Shown here one piece after another: positions 17,043-27,004 of a stretch of DNA of 64,000 bases (position 1 is its first letter; each line of letters opens with the position of its first letter). The position numbers were made by a program, and so were the translations under genes. This DNA is from CAUZIZ01 sp965222655 (GTDB lineage Bacteria; Acidobacteriota; UBA6911; RPQK01; JAJDTT01). The stretch spans positions 248,001 to 312,000 of the forward strand of contig CBDCUP010000001.1 in the NCBI GenBank assembly GCA_965222655.1, given 5' to 3'. A model generated the notes under the pieces. It searched no databases and was not told the origin of the DNA. It worked only from the letters and a program-made list of their open reading frames with translations.

Positions 17043-18092
17043 ATGAAAACGACAGCACTTGGATCTGATGAAGCATCAACTCTCATAGTGGCCGAGGTAG
17101 GTCAGGCTCATGAGGGAAGCTTGGGGCAGGCGCATTGCTTCATCGAAGCAATTGCAGACGCAGGAGCGGACGCTGTCAAGTTCCAAACCCACCTTGCCGC
17201 CTCTGAGAGCACTCCATCTGAGCCCTGGAGGGTCAAATTCAGCCCTCAGGACGCGACTCGTTTTGAATACTGGAAACGGATGGAGTTCACTGAGGAAGGT
17301 TGGGTCGGATTGAAGGAGCACGCCGACCGCCGGAGACTTAAATTCATCAGTTCTCCTTTCTCTGTCGAAGCCGTCGACCTGCTGACCCGCGTTGGGGTTG
17401 CCGCTTGGAAAGTAGCTTCAGGGGAAGTTGGTAACGCTCCTATGTTCGAACGAATGCTGGATGCGGGTCTCCCCGTCTTCATCTCCACCGGCATGAGTCC
17501 CCTGAAAGAGATCGACGCCGCAATGGAACGGGTTAAGTCGAAAGGCCTGCCTGCGACGGTACTGCAGTGTACCTCGTCCTACCCCTGCCCGCCGGACAAA
17601 GTCGGCCTCAACCTGATCCCCTTTTTCCGCGAAAGATACAGTTGCCCCGTAGGGCTGTCCGACCACTCTGGGATGATTTATGCTGGCTTGGCAGCGGCCT
17701 CTTTAGGAGCTGAGGTGGTGGAGGTTCACGTCACCCTGAGCCGCGAAATGTTCGGGCCAGATGTGGTCGCCTCGATCACGACAGGAGAGCTGAAGCAGCT
17801 GGTTGAGGGCGTGCGCTTCATCGAGAAAATGCGGGCGAATCCCCTAGACAAGGACGCCATGGCCCTTGAAATGGCCCCGATGCGATCTCTTTTTACCAAG
17901 AGCGCCGTTGCGAAATCGGACCTACCGGCGGGAACAACTCTCCGAGAAAACCACTTGGTCTTCAAGAAACCAGGCACCGGAATCCCTCCCGACCGTCGAT
18001 TCGAGCTGATTGGGCGCCTGTTGAAACGGGATCTGAGAAGAGACGAGTTCATACTCGAAGAGGACTTGGAAGAAGTGCAGGAAGATGCCTAG
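17043..18092 (+). CDS. neuB: N-acetylneuraminate (nonulosonate) synthase
   Basis: Condenses phosphoenolpyruvate with ManNAc (or a modified hexose in legionaminate/pseudaminate variants) to a nine-carbon sugar acid. The TIM-barrel domain starts TLIVAEVGQAHEGSLGQA and includes AVKFQTHLAASES, KVASGEVGNAPM, FISTGMSPLKEIDAAM, LQCTSSYPCP, VGLSDHSG and VEVHVTLSREMFGPD. The C-terminal SAF (antifreeze-like) domain covers about 290-350 (AVAKSDLPAGTTLRENHLVF). I chose ATG 17043 over the TTG at 17025. The last eight bases overlap neuC, showing translational coupling. With a NeuC-type partner, the Neu5Ac route is the simplest reading. Confidence 0.92.
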   Translation: MKTTALGSDEASTLIVAEVGQAHEGSLGQAHCFIEAIADAGADAVKFQTHLAASESTPSEPWRVKFSPQDATRFEYWKRMEFTEEGWVGLKEHADRRRLKFISSPFSVEAVDLLTRVGVAAWKVASGEVGNAPMFERMLDAGLPVFISTGMSPLKEIDAAMERVKSKGLPATVLQCTSSYPCPPDKVGLNLIPFFRERYSCPVGLSDHSGMIYAGLAAASLGAEVVEVHVTLSREMFGPDVVASITTGELKQLVEGVRFIEKMRANPLDKDAMALEMAPMRSLFTKSAVAKSDLPAGTTLRENHLVFKKPGTGIPPDRRFELIGRLLKRDLRRDEFILEEDLEEVQEDA

Positions 18093-19239
18093 AAAAGTCT
18101 GCGTCGCGGTGACCGCACGCCCGAGCTACTCTCGGATCAAGTCCGCCTTGAGTGCAATCGAGGCTAATCCTGACCTCGAGCTGCAATTAGTGGTGGCAGC
18201 TTCGGCCCTATTGGATCGCTACGGTGAAACGGTCAAGTATATCGAGCAAGATGGTTTCAAGATCGCTTTCCGGGTAAATATGGTAGTGGAGGGAGAAAAC
18301 CCGGTGACCATGGCCAAGACGGCTGGACTGGGTCTGATGGAACTGTCGACCGTGCTCGACAATCTTCGACCTGACACCGTGGTGACGGTTGCCGACCGCT
18401 ACGAGACCATCGCTACTGCGGTGGCCGCCTCCTACATGAACATCCCACTGATCCACATCCAGGGGGGTGAGGTCACCGGTTCGATCGATGAAAAGGTGCG
18501 CCACGCCATCACAAAACTCTCCGATCTTCATTTTGTGGCAACAGAAAAGGCGTTGGAGCGAGTTATCAGAATGGGTGAGAATCCCGACACCGTCTTCGTC
18601 ACGGGATGTCCCTCCATCGATCTGGCCGCTGAGGTCCTGGCCAGTCCTGAGCTTGATTTTGACCCGTTTAGGAAGTACGGAGGCGTCGGAAGTCTGGTCG
18701 ACCTCTCCCAGAGTTTCTTGGTTGTTCTTCAGCACCCTGTAACGACGGAGTACGAGGCAGCTCGACAGAACATCACCGAAACGCTTTACGGAGTGCTGGA
18801 GATCGGACTGCCTGCGTTGTGGTTCTGGCCCAATGTCGATGCAGGCTCGGATGGGACTTCCAGGGGAATTCGGGCTTTTCGCGAAAAGGAACAGCCTCAG
18901 AACTTCCATTTTTTCAAGAACATGATGCCTAAAGACTTCCTCCGTCTCCTCAGCAACAGCCGCGGAGTCGTGGGCAATTCCAGCGTCGCCATTCGAGAAT
19001 GCTCGTTCCTAGGGGTCCCCGCGGTCAACATCGGCGGTCGGCAAACAGGTAGAGAGCGTGCTTCCAACGTCGTCGACGTCAACTACGATCGGCGTGAAAT
19101 CAGCGAGGCAATCCGAGGCTGCGTATGCAAGGAAGGACTCGAACCTGATCTGCTTTACGGCGACGGAAACGCTGGAGAAAGGATGTCCGGCCTATTGGCG
19201 ACCCTGCCTCTGACAACCGAGAAGAGACTGCGCTACTAG
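18085..19239 (+). CDS. neuC: UDP-N-acetylglucosamine 2-epimerase (hydrolysing)
   Basis: Converts UDP-GlcNAc to ManNAc plus UDP, the substrate step for NeuB. The GT-B-like fold shows CVAVTARPSYSRIKSAL, DTVVTVADRYETIATAVAA, IPLIHIQGGEVTGSIDEKVRHAITKLSDLHF, FVTGCPSIDLA, NSSVAIRECSFLGVPAVNIGGRQTGRER. VTGSIDE and the HxITK stretch distinguish the hydrolysing NeuC group from WecB. The length of 384 is typical. ATG 18085 overlaps the neuB stop, with a GCAGGAAG ribosome site just upstream. A legionaminate-type UDP-sugar hydrolase is a possible alternative. Confidence 0.9.
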   Translation: MPRKVCVAVTARPSYSRIKSALSAIEANPDLELQLVVAASALLDRYGETVKYIEQDGFKIAFRVNMVVEGENPVTMAKTAGLGLMELSTVLDNLRPDTVVTVADRYETIATAVAASYMNIPLIHIQGGEVTGSIDEKVRHAITKLSDLHFVATEKALERVIRMGENPDTVFVTGCPSIDLAAEVLASPELDFDPFRKYGGVGSLVDLSQSFLVVLQHPVTTEYEAARQNITETLYGVLEIGLPALWFWPNVDAGSDGTSRGIRAFREKEQPQNFHFFKNMMPKDFLRLLSNSRGVVGNSSVAIRECSFLGVPAVNIGGRQTGRERASNVVDVNYDRREISEAIRGCVCKEGLEPDLLYGDGNAGERMSGLLATLPLTTEKRLRY

Positions 19240-19323
19240 CAAGGCAGTGGTATGTCAAAGCACTGCAATCAATAACGCTTGCCTGCAGGCTTGCGGGACG
19301 AGACCAGAGGAGGGGGATCCTGA

Positions 19324-20295
19324 TTGTATAGAGCCAGACTGGCGTTGCCCGCCTTGCCGCTGATCGTTCTGGTGGTTCTCCTTGTAGTTTTGTATCTGGG
19401 TCGCGACGAATGGCACTCGAAGCTCTGGTGCAACGATTTGAAACTGCGTTCTGTTCGAGAACTGATCGCCGTCTCCCATGGTAAGGCCGGCGTCGAACCC
19501 ACCGACCAAACTCGATCGCACCTGAAACCAAACGGTGAGGTGTGTCCCCGAGAGGCCTTTTTTCGCGGTAGGGTTGCATTAGAGCAAAACCGATTCGACC
19601 AGGCAGAGTTGCTCTTGTCTGAAGGAATCGACGAAGCCTTTCCATTTCCAAGGCTTTGGCTAGGCTGGCTTTACTTCCATCAATCGAAAGTCTCGCAGGC
19701 AGTAAGGGTCTGGTCACCGATACCTTCGATCTCTAACTACCTAACCCAACTCGGCCTCAACCTTGAAAAATCGAAGAATGACCGGAGTGGAGCCCGCGCT
19801 TTGTACAAGGTGGCATTACAGCTTGGCCCCAAGAACCGGAAGGCACATGATCGGCTAGGCATAATGCTAGTCCAGTCTAAGGAGGAAGATGATCTACGCT
19901 TGGCGATCAGACATCTGCACCTCGCCCTCAACGGCACCCTGAGGGATTCCACCATCTTTGAGTACCTTGGTTTGGCGCACGAGCGGCTGAATCACAAGAT
20001 CGAGGCACACAGGTACTTCATGAAATCCCTAGCGATCCGTCCCGGAGACTATGCGGTATCCTCATATCTGAGCAATTTACTCATCAGAGAAGGACAACCG
20101 GACAAAGCGGTTCCGGTGCTGATGCGGGCGATAACGAAGGATCCCTCGCGCTCCGGTAGCCACTACAGGCTGGGTAAAGCATTCGAAGCGATGGGGCGTG
20201 TTGAACCGGCGATCAAGGCTTACTCTCAAGCCTGCCTCTTAGCACCAAATAGATTAGACTGGAAAAGGCACCTTGAAGCACTGCGCTCGCGGTAA
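19324..20295 (+). CDS. membrane-anchored TPR protein
   Basis: An N-terminal hydrophobic segment (LALPALPLIVLVVLLVVLYLG, about residues 5-25) anchors a domain of tetratricopeptide repeats from about residue 75 to the end. Recognisable units are AFFRGRVALEQNRFDQAELLLSEG, ALYKVALQLGPKNRKAHDRLG and YRLGKAFEAMGRVEPAIKAYSQA. The TTG start at 19324 is supported by a strong GAGGAGGGGG site about ten bases upstream. It follows neuC by 84 bases, probably in the same transcript. TPR proteins in such loci often scaffold assembly or export machinery, but the partner here is unknown. Confidence 0.75.
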   Translation: MYRARLALPALPLIVLVVLLVVLYLGRDEWHSKLWCNDLKLRSVRELIAVSHGKAGVEPTDQTRSHLKPNGEVCPREAFFRGRVALEQNRFDQAELLLSEGIDEAFPFPRLWLGWLYFHQSKVSQAVRVWSPIPSISNYLTQLGLNLEKSKNDRSGARALYKVALQLGPKNRKAHDRLGIMLVQSKEEDDLRLAIRHLHLALNGTLRDSTIFEYLGLAHERLNHKIEAHRYFMKSLAIRPGDYAVSSYLSNLLIREGQPDKAVPVLMRAITKDPSRSGSHYRLGKAFEAMGRVEPAIKAYSQACLLAPNRLDWKRHLEALRSR

Positions 20296-20681
20296 GGGAT
20301 GTCCGTTTGGAGTCGTGGAACCAAGGACCGCACCAAGTGAATAAATAAGAAGCGGTCCCCTTCCTAACAGACCTAAATAGTTATGTCCGACTACGAGTCT
20401 TCGCTGCTCAAGCAAGGGAATCCATAACGGCTTGACTCAAGTTGAGAGAGTACTGAACAGATGCCAGTCTTGAGTACGGCGTCCGGCTTGGTTGGGACTA
20501 CGGAGCACTCCGGATCTACTGTGAGAGGGTGTATCTTGGCATGTCTTTCTCCCTCTTGCAGCAGAGCCGAAACCGGCCATTCTCGAAACCGGCACCTCGT
20601 CTGTTCGAAGGGACCATTGGCAGTGGGGACCGTTTGGGACCATGCCCAAGTACCCTGTACCGTCAGCTGGTCAGGTTCGCG
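20296..20681. other. gene-free stretch of 386 bases
   Basis: I see no convincing reading frame, repeat or terminator here. An in-frame extension of the downstream gene back to 20529 exists, but it lacks membrane or family features. Confidence 0.5.
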
Positions 20682-22865
20682 ATGAGTAAGCTGCGAGAAC
20701 TTCTCCTGATCGCTCTCTCTTCGATGTTTCTTGCTGGAATCGTGTTCGTCTATCTGTCGCTCGACGTGATTCACCTCAATCTCGAAGAGATCCGCAGCCT
20801 GCCCAATATCTATCTCTGGGTGATACAGTGCTTCCTTCTGCTTTGGTTGACAAATGCCTTCTTGATTCTCGCAACTCTGCGGGGGAGATTCGAGTGGCTA
20901 GTCCGCTTGCCCATCGTAATAGGAGCTTCCATCTTCGTGTTCGATGGGTTTCGGAACCTATGGCTCTCGCAGTGGTGGCAAGTCGTGATCTTGGGGCTAG
21001 TCGAGGTCGCAATTGTTGTCTTGGTTGCCACTACAATTCGACGCCTTGAGCTCCGAAGCCTATTGGGATACTCCGCTTTCTTCGCAATCATTGTGATTGT
21101 GGGTGCCACGGCGCTCCACGTTAATTCTGTAGGTCTACGCCTCCTCGGGAATGTCTTCAAGGAAATCGTGCGGCCCCAGAGAAAGGAGGCCCTGGTCCAT
21201 CCCAATCCTTGGAACGATCCTCCTTCAGAAGCGCGTCGAGTTCATAGCAAGATTGATCTCGAACGGCTCCTGCCCACAGGTGCAGATGTCGAGATTCATC
21301 TGGGCGATGTGGTTCGAGTCGCCAACTCGGCGCCCCCCGGCGCCACTGTCGCCACGTTGCCCCTTGAACTTCCTCCGTCCTCCAAAGCAACCATCGCCGA
21401 AGTGCATGTTCGGCTGATAGAAGGCGATGCCAGCCTCGGCATCAGACATCCAGTTACGAATAAGTGGTACTACCGCCAAGATGCCCTCCGGCAGAACGGC
21501 GACCATCATAAGCTTCGCATCCCGATTTACCCTGGCGCCGAGAATGTCGATCTTGTCTTCTCGAACGGCCGCGTCGGGCAACATAGCTTTGTCTTCGAAG
21601 TAGAAGGGGCTATCGTATATGAATTTGCGGGCAGTGCCGATAAGGGCTCCGGCCCTCCGGCCGGCAACGTTTACCAGATCTTACTCGATGGTTTTGCGCT
21701 CTCGTCATATCGGGCAATCGTCGAGACTCACCCCGAGCTGCGTTACGATGGGTTCACTTTGTACGATCAGTTTCGGACCAGTCAGGACCAAACCGCCTGG
21801 TCACTCCCAACAATCTTCAGCGGTAGCTACTACGACCCAAAGACAGGCGTAACTGCCGACACCTGGAAGGAACGGGCATATCAGGGCGGAGCGTTCTTTC
21901 ACCTACGAAACTCTGGGATTCCAGCCTACCAATACACCTGGTTTTCACAACACTGCTTCGACGGTGCGCGACATTGTGTCTCCAGTCAAGATTACCGCTA
22001 CCAGGTGCTCAGCCAGGTTGCCGATAACATTATCGTCGACTTGACCTTCCTTCGAACTTTGCCCAACAGTCTTCGGGCGATTCTGATCGGTTCCCTGAAC
22101 CACGATCGCAGGCCTGCGAACAGCTGGGATTACGGCTTCTCTCTGACGAGCGTTTTCGGCGGAGGAAATCTTCAAAGCAGCGAAGACGATATTCTGAAAG
22201 AGTTCTACTACGGACTGAATCTCTTCACGCCAGGCTTCTTTGAGAAGATGCTCGTAGAAGAAGTTCAACGTCCCGGAACAGGACAGATCGTGTTCTTCCA
22301 TTCGATGGTTCCTCACGAGCCCTACGCTCGAGACGCGGATTGTGACTTCATCCCAAAGACAGCTCGTACAGGCAATGACGAACAGCAGAGAGGCCTGGAC
22401 CAGAGTATCTGTGCACTTCGATTGGTAGGATGGCTCATCGAACAACTCAAGCTCCTGGAGCGCTACGATGATGCCCTCATAATCGTCCACTCCGATCATG
22501 GCCAGGAACCAGCAATCCCACGCAGCCAATTACAGCCTGACCGGTGGCCCGACAGGTTCGTGGATTCGGTTGCTAGTGGGCTCTTGATGGTCAAGTGGCC
22601 CGGGGCATCGGGTTTCACTACATCTCATGCTCCTGCACAGACCATCGACCTTGTTCCGACGATTCTCCATCATTTCGGCCTCGACCTGCCTCAACAGTGC
22701 ATCGGCATTCCGCTCCAGGTGATGCCAGAAGACCTGCACCGGCAAATGGTCTTTTTTACCATGGACAAACCCTTTTTTGGGGCTAGTCCTAAATTCTGGT
22801 GGAAGTACGTGAAAGGCGAAGAGGGCAAGTGGACATTCGAGAAAAATATTCCGACCTCGCCTTGA
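20682..22865 (+). CDS. membrane protein with sulfatase/alkaline-phosphatase-fold domain
   Basis: The N-terminal region (about 1-160) has four to five hydrophobic segments (LLLIALSSMFLAGIVFVYL, LWVIQCFLLLWLTNAFLIL, VVILGLVEVAIVVLVATTI, SAFFAIIVIVGATAL). The C-terminal domain from about residue 325 looks like the alkaline phosphatase superfamily: NVYQILLDGFALSSY (metal Asp near the start), VFFHSMVPHEPY, IIVHSDHGQEPAI (DH metal ligands) and SHAPAQTIDLVPTILHHFG. The layout matches lipoteichoic-acid-synthase-like and phosphoethanolamine-transferase-like enzymes, which decorate or polymerise envelope glycans. The exact reaction is unknown. I chose ATG 20682 (MSKLRELLLI) because the longer frame from 20529 adds a non-hydrophobic leader. 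Confidence 0.75.
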   Translation: MSKLRELLLIALSSMFLAGIVFVYLSLDVIHLNLEEIRSLPNIYLWVIQCFLLLWLTNAFLILATLRGRFEWLVRLPIVIGASIFVFDGFRNLWLSQWWQVVILGLVEVAIVVLVATTIRRLELRSLLGYSAFFAIIVIVGATALHVNSVGLRLLGNVFKEIVRPQRKEALVHPNPWNDPPSEARRVHSKIDLERLLPTGADVEIHLGDVVRVANSAPPGATVATLPLELPPSSKATIAEVHVRLIEGDASLGIRHPVTNKWYYRQDALRQNGDHHKLRIPIYPGAENVDLVFSNGRVGQHSFVFEVEGAIVYEFAGSADKGSGPPAGNVYQILLDGFALSSYRAIVETHPELRYDGFTLYDQFRTSQDQTAWSLPTIFSGSYYDPKTGVTADTWKERAYQGGAFFHLRNSGIPAYQYTWFSQHCFDGARHCVSSQDYRYQVLSQVADNIIVDLTFLRTLPNSLRAILIGSLNHDRRPANSWDYGFSLTSVFGGGNLQSSEDDILKEFYYGLNLFTPGFFEKMLVEEVQRPGTGQIVFFHSMVPHEPYARDADCDFIPKTARTGNDEQQRGLDQSICALRLVGWLIEQLKLLERYDDALIIVHSDHGQEPAIPRSQLQPDRWPDRFVDSVASGLLMVKWPGASGFTTSHAPAQTIDLVPTILHHFGLDLPQQCIGIPLQVMPEDLHRQMVFFTMDKPFFGASPKFWWKYVKGEEGKWTFEKNIPTSP

Positions 22866-23006
22866 ACCCACTCACGGAAGCGCCGCTGGAAGTGCTGAGG
22901 GTACCCTACATTTTTCGTGTGGCACCGGTTGACGTTCGAAAATTCTGATGCGAGTTCTAAAGATTGACAAGCGACTATATCGCGTGATTCCGGATTCAAT
23001 GATGTC

Positions 23007-24284
23007 ATGAATGGAGACGTCCGATACCATAAACTGCACTACCTTTTCTTCCTTTACGTATTCACACTGCCCTTCGAAGGCATCTGGCCACACTTAATCG
23101 GATCTGACCCAATTTGGACGCCCTACCGGATTCTCGGAATAGCTCTTGTAGGCTGCTTCCTCGTACAAACCACCGTTCGAAGGCAATCTCTCAGAATCGA
23201 TGGCTATGACAGGGCGTTCCTGTTCATTTTCGGTTTTCTGGGCGTGACCTGCCTCGCCTTCCAGAATCTTGCTGGATCTATCAGTACAGATAAGTTCGTC
23301 AGTGCAGCTATTCTCACCGGATTCGGTCTCGTGACGTACTGTACTGCTAAAAACCTTGACTTGAACTCGACGACGATAAGGTTTGTGCTCGCGTGCTTCT
23401 CGATTGGGGCCTTGATCAACGCTGTCAGCGTTGTTGCCAACTTCTCTGCGAACCCGAGCGGTCTGCGCCAAGCTGGATATACCGATAGTTCAAACACGGC
23501 TTCCTATCACTTCGGATTGGCCTTACTCATCGTGATGGGCAGTTTTCTTAGCAAGCGCCGGTCCCGCGTGAGCCACACGGTAGTAGCGACAATCGTGTGC
23601 CTGGTGCTACTGTTTGCGATGCTGACCACTCAATCACGGGGCTCCCTGGCAGCGTTTGTCGGAGCTGCGACATGCGTGCTTCTCGTGAGCCTCGGAAAGC
23701 GGGCTCCGAGACATCGCGCGTTCAGCTTGGTATCCTTGTCCTGCTTGTTGGGAGTCTTTCTCGTGGTCTTTCTTGAAATAGATTTAGACCGCCTTTTGAT
23801 TCGAATCACCGGCGATCATGTGACTGCTGTGCGTGCCCTGTCAGGACGCGACGAGATCTGGGCCGTAGCCTATTCAGCCGCGCAAGATTCCGACTTCAGA
23901 GGCATTGGGCTAGGGCAATTTTATCACGTTTCGGGCGACTATTTGCGGCGCCTCTGGTGGAGAAATTATAATTTCGGTGCCGTAGGTGCGCACAGTGACT
24001 ACTTCACCTTGCTCGTGGAAACCGGACTGCTGGGCGTAACCTGTTACATTCTATTGTTGGGCTGTTTGATGATGAAGCTGCTTCGAAAGCTGCACCGTTC
24101 TGAATTCCAGAGCACCTATGTGGTCCTCTTTTCCCTTGTTGTTTACATGTCGATAGGAGGAATAACGCACTCTTCGTTCAAACGCCCGGATTTCTGGTTG
24201 TTTATGGCCCTGGCGACGCTGGCATGCGGCAACCGCTTTCAAGTCGCTACCGAGTATGTCCTGTTAAAACTGGAGCCCCGTTGA
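23007..24284 (+). CDS. O-antigen polymerase/ligase family membrane protein (Wzy/WaaL type)
   Basis: An integral membrane protein of 425 residues with about ten hydrophobic segments, including LHYLFFLYVFTLPFEGIWP, LLIVMGSFL, VVATIVCLVLLFAMLTTQSRGSLAAFVG and LLGVTCYILLLGCLMM. The signature region AMLTTQSRGSLAAF followed by the large loop GIGLGQFYHVSGDY...GAVGAHSDYFTLLVETGLLG matches the O-antigen ligase/polymerase domain (Wzy_C), which has a conserved Arg and a His near HSDY. It lies between the sulfatase-fold gene and glycosyltransferases, so it probably polymerises the repeat unit together with the Wzz protein. Ligase function cannot be excluded. Confidence 0.85.
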   Translation: MNGDVRYHKLHYLFFLYVFTLPFEGIWPHLIGSDPIWTPYRILGIALVGCFLVQTTVRRQSLRIDGYDRAFLFIFGFLGVTCLAFQNLAGSISTDKFVSAAILTGFGLVTYCTAKNLDLNSTTIRFVLACFSIGALINAVSVVANFSANPSGLRQAGYTDSSNTASYHFGLALLIVMGSFLSKRRSRVSHTVVATIVCLVLLFAMLTTQSRGSLAAFVGAATCVLLVSLGKRAPRHRAFSLVSLSCLLGVFLVVFLEIDLDRLLIRITGDHVTAVRALSGRDEIWAVAYSAAQDSDFRGIGLGQFYHVSGDYLRRLWWRNYNFGAVGAHSDYFTLLVETGLLGVTCYILLLGCLMMKLLRKLHRSEFQSTYVVLFSLVVYMSIGGITHSSFKRPDFWLFMALATLACGNRFQVATEYVLLKLEPR

Positions 24285-24543
24285 AAAAGAAAGGACCAAG
24301 TCAACAGCATATCCTCCAAGACTAGATTTCTCTCAACTACCGGACGCATCTGCCTTGATTGCTGAAACGTAGGCGTACTCTCGACGGCTTAGTACACCTC
24401 AAAGGGACTTCACCGTGGCCTCCACCGCCGGCTCATTGAGTGACCGGACAGGCACCATCTCGGTCAAAAAGAGCAGGAGGGAGAACAGGATTCGCCGGGC
24501 CAAGGTCAAAGCAGGTTAGAATTTCACGCTAGGAAAGTGATAC

Positions 24544-25437
24544 ATGGCAACCTGGCCAACAATCAGCACCTACCAGAGATGGTTGGCTAGTACTCCAAGC
24601 CTACAGGAGTGCTCCCGGGGTGGTCAGGGAACCGAAGTCGGCCAGCAACCTGAAAGACCACATCTTCTGGTAAGCGTGATCACCGTTGTTCTGAATGGCG
24701 CAGATTGTCTCGAGCGCTGCATACAGAGTGTCCTCGGACAGGGCTTTCGGGAGAAGGAACACATCATTATCGATGGAGGATCAACCGACGGTACGCTGGA
24801 AATCCTTCGGGACTATTCCGATAGAATCGACTGCTGGATTAGTGGACCCGACGACGGCATCTACGACGCAATGAACAAGGGCATCGTGTTATCTCGGGGT
24901 AAATACATCAAGCTGCTGAACGCCGATGATATGCTGGCGCCCGACTCGATCGCAAAGGCTGTCAAAGTTTTCAGTAGGGAGGAAAACACAATCTGTATAA
25001 AGGGTAATGTGGAAGTGATTGATAAGACGGACCAGAGTGTTGAGATTGCTTCCACGGGCTCCTTTTTTCATCCATCATGGTACGTGCCGAGGGCAGTCTA
25101 TCAGAAGGCAGGTCTTTACCGAACAGACTTCAAAATATCCTCCGACTATGAGTTCTTCTTGCGCTTGCAAAAAATGAACACAGAGTTCATACATATTGAC
25201 GAAGTCCTGGTTAGGTTCCGACAAGGTGGAGCGTCCACCGGATTTACCGGGGTCGTTGAGGGTTTCCGGATAAACCGTGAATACAAGAGTGCGACCTTCG
25301 CTGCTCGCTACGCCTTCATCCGATTCCTGCAGAAGAGCCGCCTCTGGCTGCTCCGGAGACTCTTGGGAGACGACGGCCTAAATAATCTAAAACGTCGACT
25401 TCGGGGTGGCCGGGGTTCTGGCAAGCCCTGTTCATGA
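24544..25437 (+). CDS. GT2 family glycosyltransferase
   Basis: An inverting GT-A glycosyltransferase. VSVITVVLNGADCLERCIQSVLGQ opens the nucleotide-sugar-binding fold, IIDGGSTDGTLEIL gives the first conserved Asp, and DDGIYDAMNKGI and IKLLNADDML hold the DxD-type metal site. GSFFHPSWYVPRAVYQKAG and DYEFFLRL follow, as in WcaA/PglA-like enzymes of capsule loci. About 40 polar residues precede the catalytic domain, so a later start is possible. ATG 24544 has an AGGAAAG ribosome site. No sugar specificity can be read. Confidence 0.85.
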   Translation: MATWPTISTYQRWLASTPSLQECSRGGQGTEVGQQPERPHLLVSVITVVLNGADCLERCIQSVLGQGFREKEHIIIDGGSTDGTLEILRDYSDRIDCWISGPDDGIYDAMNKGIVLSRGKYIKLLNADDMLAPDSIAKAVKVFSREENTICIKGNVEVIDKTDQSVEIASTGSFFHPSWYVPRAVYQKAGLYRTDFKISSDYEFFLRLQKMNTEFIHIDEVLVRFRQGGASTGFTGVVEGFRINREYKSATFAARYAFIRFLQKSRLWLLRRLLGDDGLNNLKRRLRGGRGSGKPCS

Positions 25438-25637
25438 GACAGGCAATTGAATTTATCGCGGTGCGCAGCAACACCTTGGGGACATTCTCCCCGCAGTTGC
25501 CTCCGCGATCGACTCGAGAATGGCCTGAGCGAGTCAGTGGCTCTGGACTCTGATGTAACTTGGGGCTTGGGTTCAGCACTTCACGGTCAACGCTTAGCCA
25601 TAAATGGCTAGAAATGACATTCCCGCTCCACACCTAA

Positions 25638-26753
25638 ATGGATCACCCGCTGGAATACGTTTTCGTCGGAGCCTTCGGGAAAGCGTCCAAGGATGGAGCG
25701 CTTGGCGGCCAGCTCACGGCCTGCAAAACCCTCGTCGGCAGTCCGATCTCCGAATACGTCAAATGGAAAAAGCTCGACAGCACGATGCGTTCTGTCCCGC
25801 CTCCTCCACTTGCCACCCGAGCACTGTATGCAGCCCGGCGGACGCTGGCATTCGCACGCATGGTCCGGCCGGCTTCAGTAGCAGGAGCCCTGATTTTTAC
25901 CAGTGCTGGCGCCAGCTTCGTCGAGAAGGGCCTGATGGTACTGCTGGCACGAGCGTTGGGGAAACGAGTCGTGCTCAGTCCGCGTTCCGGTCTAATTCTG
26001 GACGATCTTGAGAGGAGCCCGCTCATCCGCAGTTTTGCCCGGTCGGTACTCCGCCACTGCCACGTTGTCATCTGTCAAAGCCGGAGTTGGAGGGACTTCT
26101 ACCAGTCCTTCTCAGGACTGCCGGACAGTCATTTCGTGGTCATTCCGAACTGGTTGAACGCCGCGCCTTACCTAAGACTCTCCAGACCAACGGCGACACC
26201 CTCCAAGGGGATCCATATCATCTACGTCGGATGGCTGGAGACTTACAAGGGAGTCTACGACCTGGTCGAAGCCATCAGTCTCTTCAGGGAACCTCTGAAG
26301 GATTGTCGTGTACACATCTGCGGCGAAGGAAACGAGTCTCAAGGATTGCGGCAGGGGGTGGCCGATGCTGGATTGAGTCATCTGTTCGAATTCCATGGCT
26401 GGCTGAATTTCCCGGAGAAACTGGAACAGCTCGGAAAGGCCGATGTCTTCGTGCTGCCTTCACACCGCGAGGGATTGCCCAACGCACTGTTGGAGGCGAT
26501 GGCTGCGGGGTTACCTGTCATTGCGACCCGAGTCGGGGGAGTCCCCGAAGTCCTCGACGAGGATGGAGTCGGAATCCTGCTCGACCCCCATGACAGCACG
26601 GCCCTCGGAGAGGCTCTGGCCGAATTGGTAAGCAAAGCCGATCTGAGGGTATCGCTGGGAAAGAGGGCTCGGGAGCATGTGCTGGCAAAATACGACGTGG
26701 ACCGTTTGTGGCAGAGTGTCCTGGATTCTCTTTCTCTCCCCCAGGGCTCATGA
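25638..26753 (+). CDS. GT4 family glycosyltransferase
   Basis: A GT-B retaining glycosyltransferase. The N-terminal acceptor half is divergent but retains KRVVLSPRSGLI. The donor half has IIYVGWLETYKGVYDLVEAI, VHICGEGNESQGL, the FEFHGWL strand, and the EX7E motif in SHREGLPNALLEAMAAGLPVIATRVGG. The length of 371 is normal. No ribosome site is evident before ATG 25638, and the preceding 200 bases contain no gene. It belongs to the plus-strand assembly genes between the GT2 gene and wecB. Confidence 0.88.
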   Translation: MDHPLEYVFVGAFGKASKDGALGGQLTACKTLVGSPISEYVKWKKLDSTMRSVPPPPLATRALYAARRTLAFARMVRPASVAGALIFTSAGASFVEKGLMVLLARALGKRVVLSPRSGLILDDLERSPLIRSFARSVLRHCHVVICQSRSWRDFYQSFSGLPDSHFVVIPNWLNAAPYLRLSRPTATPSKGIHIIYVGWLETYKGVYDLVEAISLFREPLKDCRVHICGEGNESQGLRQGVADAGLSHLFEFHGWLNFPEKLEQLGKADVFVLPSHREGLPNALLEAMAAGLPVIATRVGGVPEVLDEDGVGILLDPHDSTALGEALAELVSKADLRVSLGKRAREHVLAKYDVDRLWQSVLDSLSLPQGS

Positions 26754-27004
26754 CTCAACACCCTGAGTATCTCAATACGCCAGAACTTGCAGCCGGGATG
26801 TGATGCACTGTTTGCTGAAAGGGCCGGCTGATCGGTTAGAATCCCCCATGTCCAATTCAGTATCATGCAGCAGTTGATTCAGAACCTGAGTTGCGGTGAA
26901 AGCCGTGTTGTTGAAGTTGCCGGGGAAGTCGTAGGTTCTCAGGTCGCTTGCGCTGGCGCGGTTGTCCGGCGAGGAAAGTCGACGGCAGGGAGCAACTGAT
27001 TGGG

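Noticed and set aside
24505..24525. TTAGAAT boxes (also near 26838) as promoters
   Set aside because: -10-like only, without acceptable -35 elements at 16-18 bases; too weak to list.
26748..27004. gene in the 250-base gap before wecB
   Set aside because: Only an N-terminal extension of the wecB frame is open, and it lies before the conserved start of the family.
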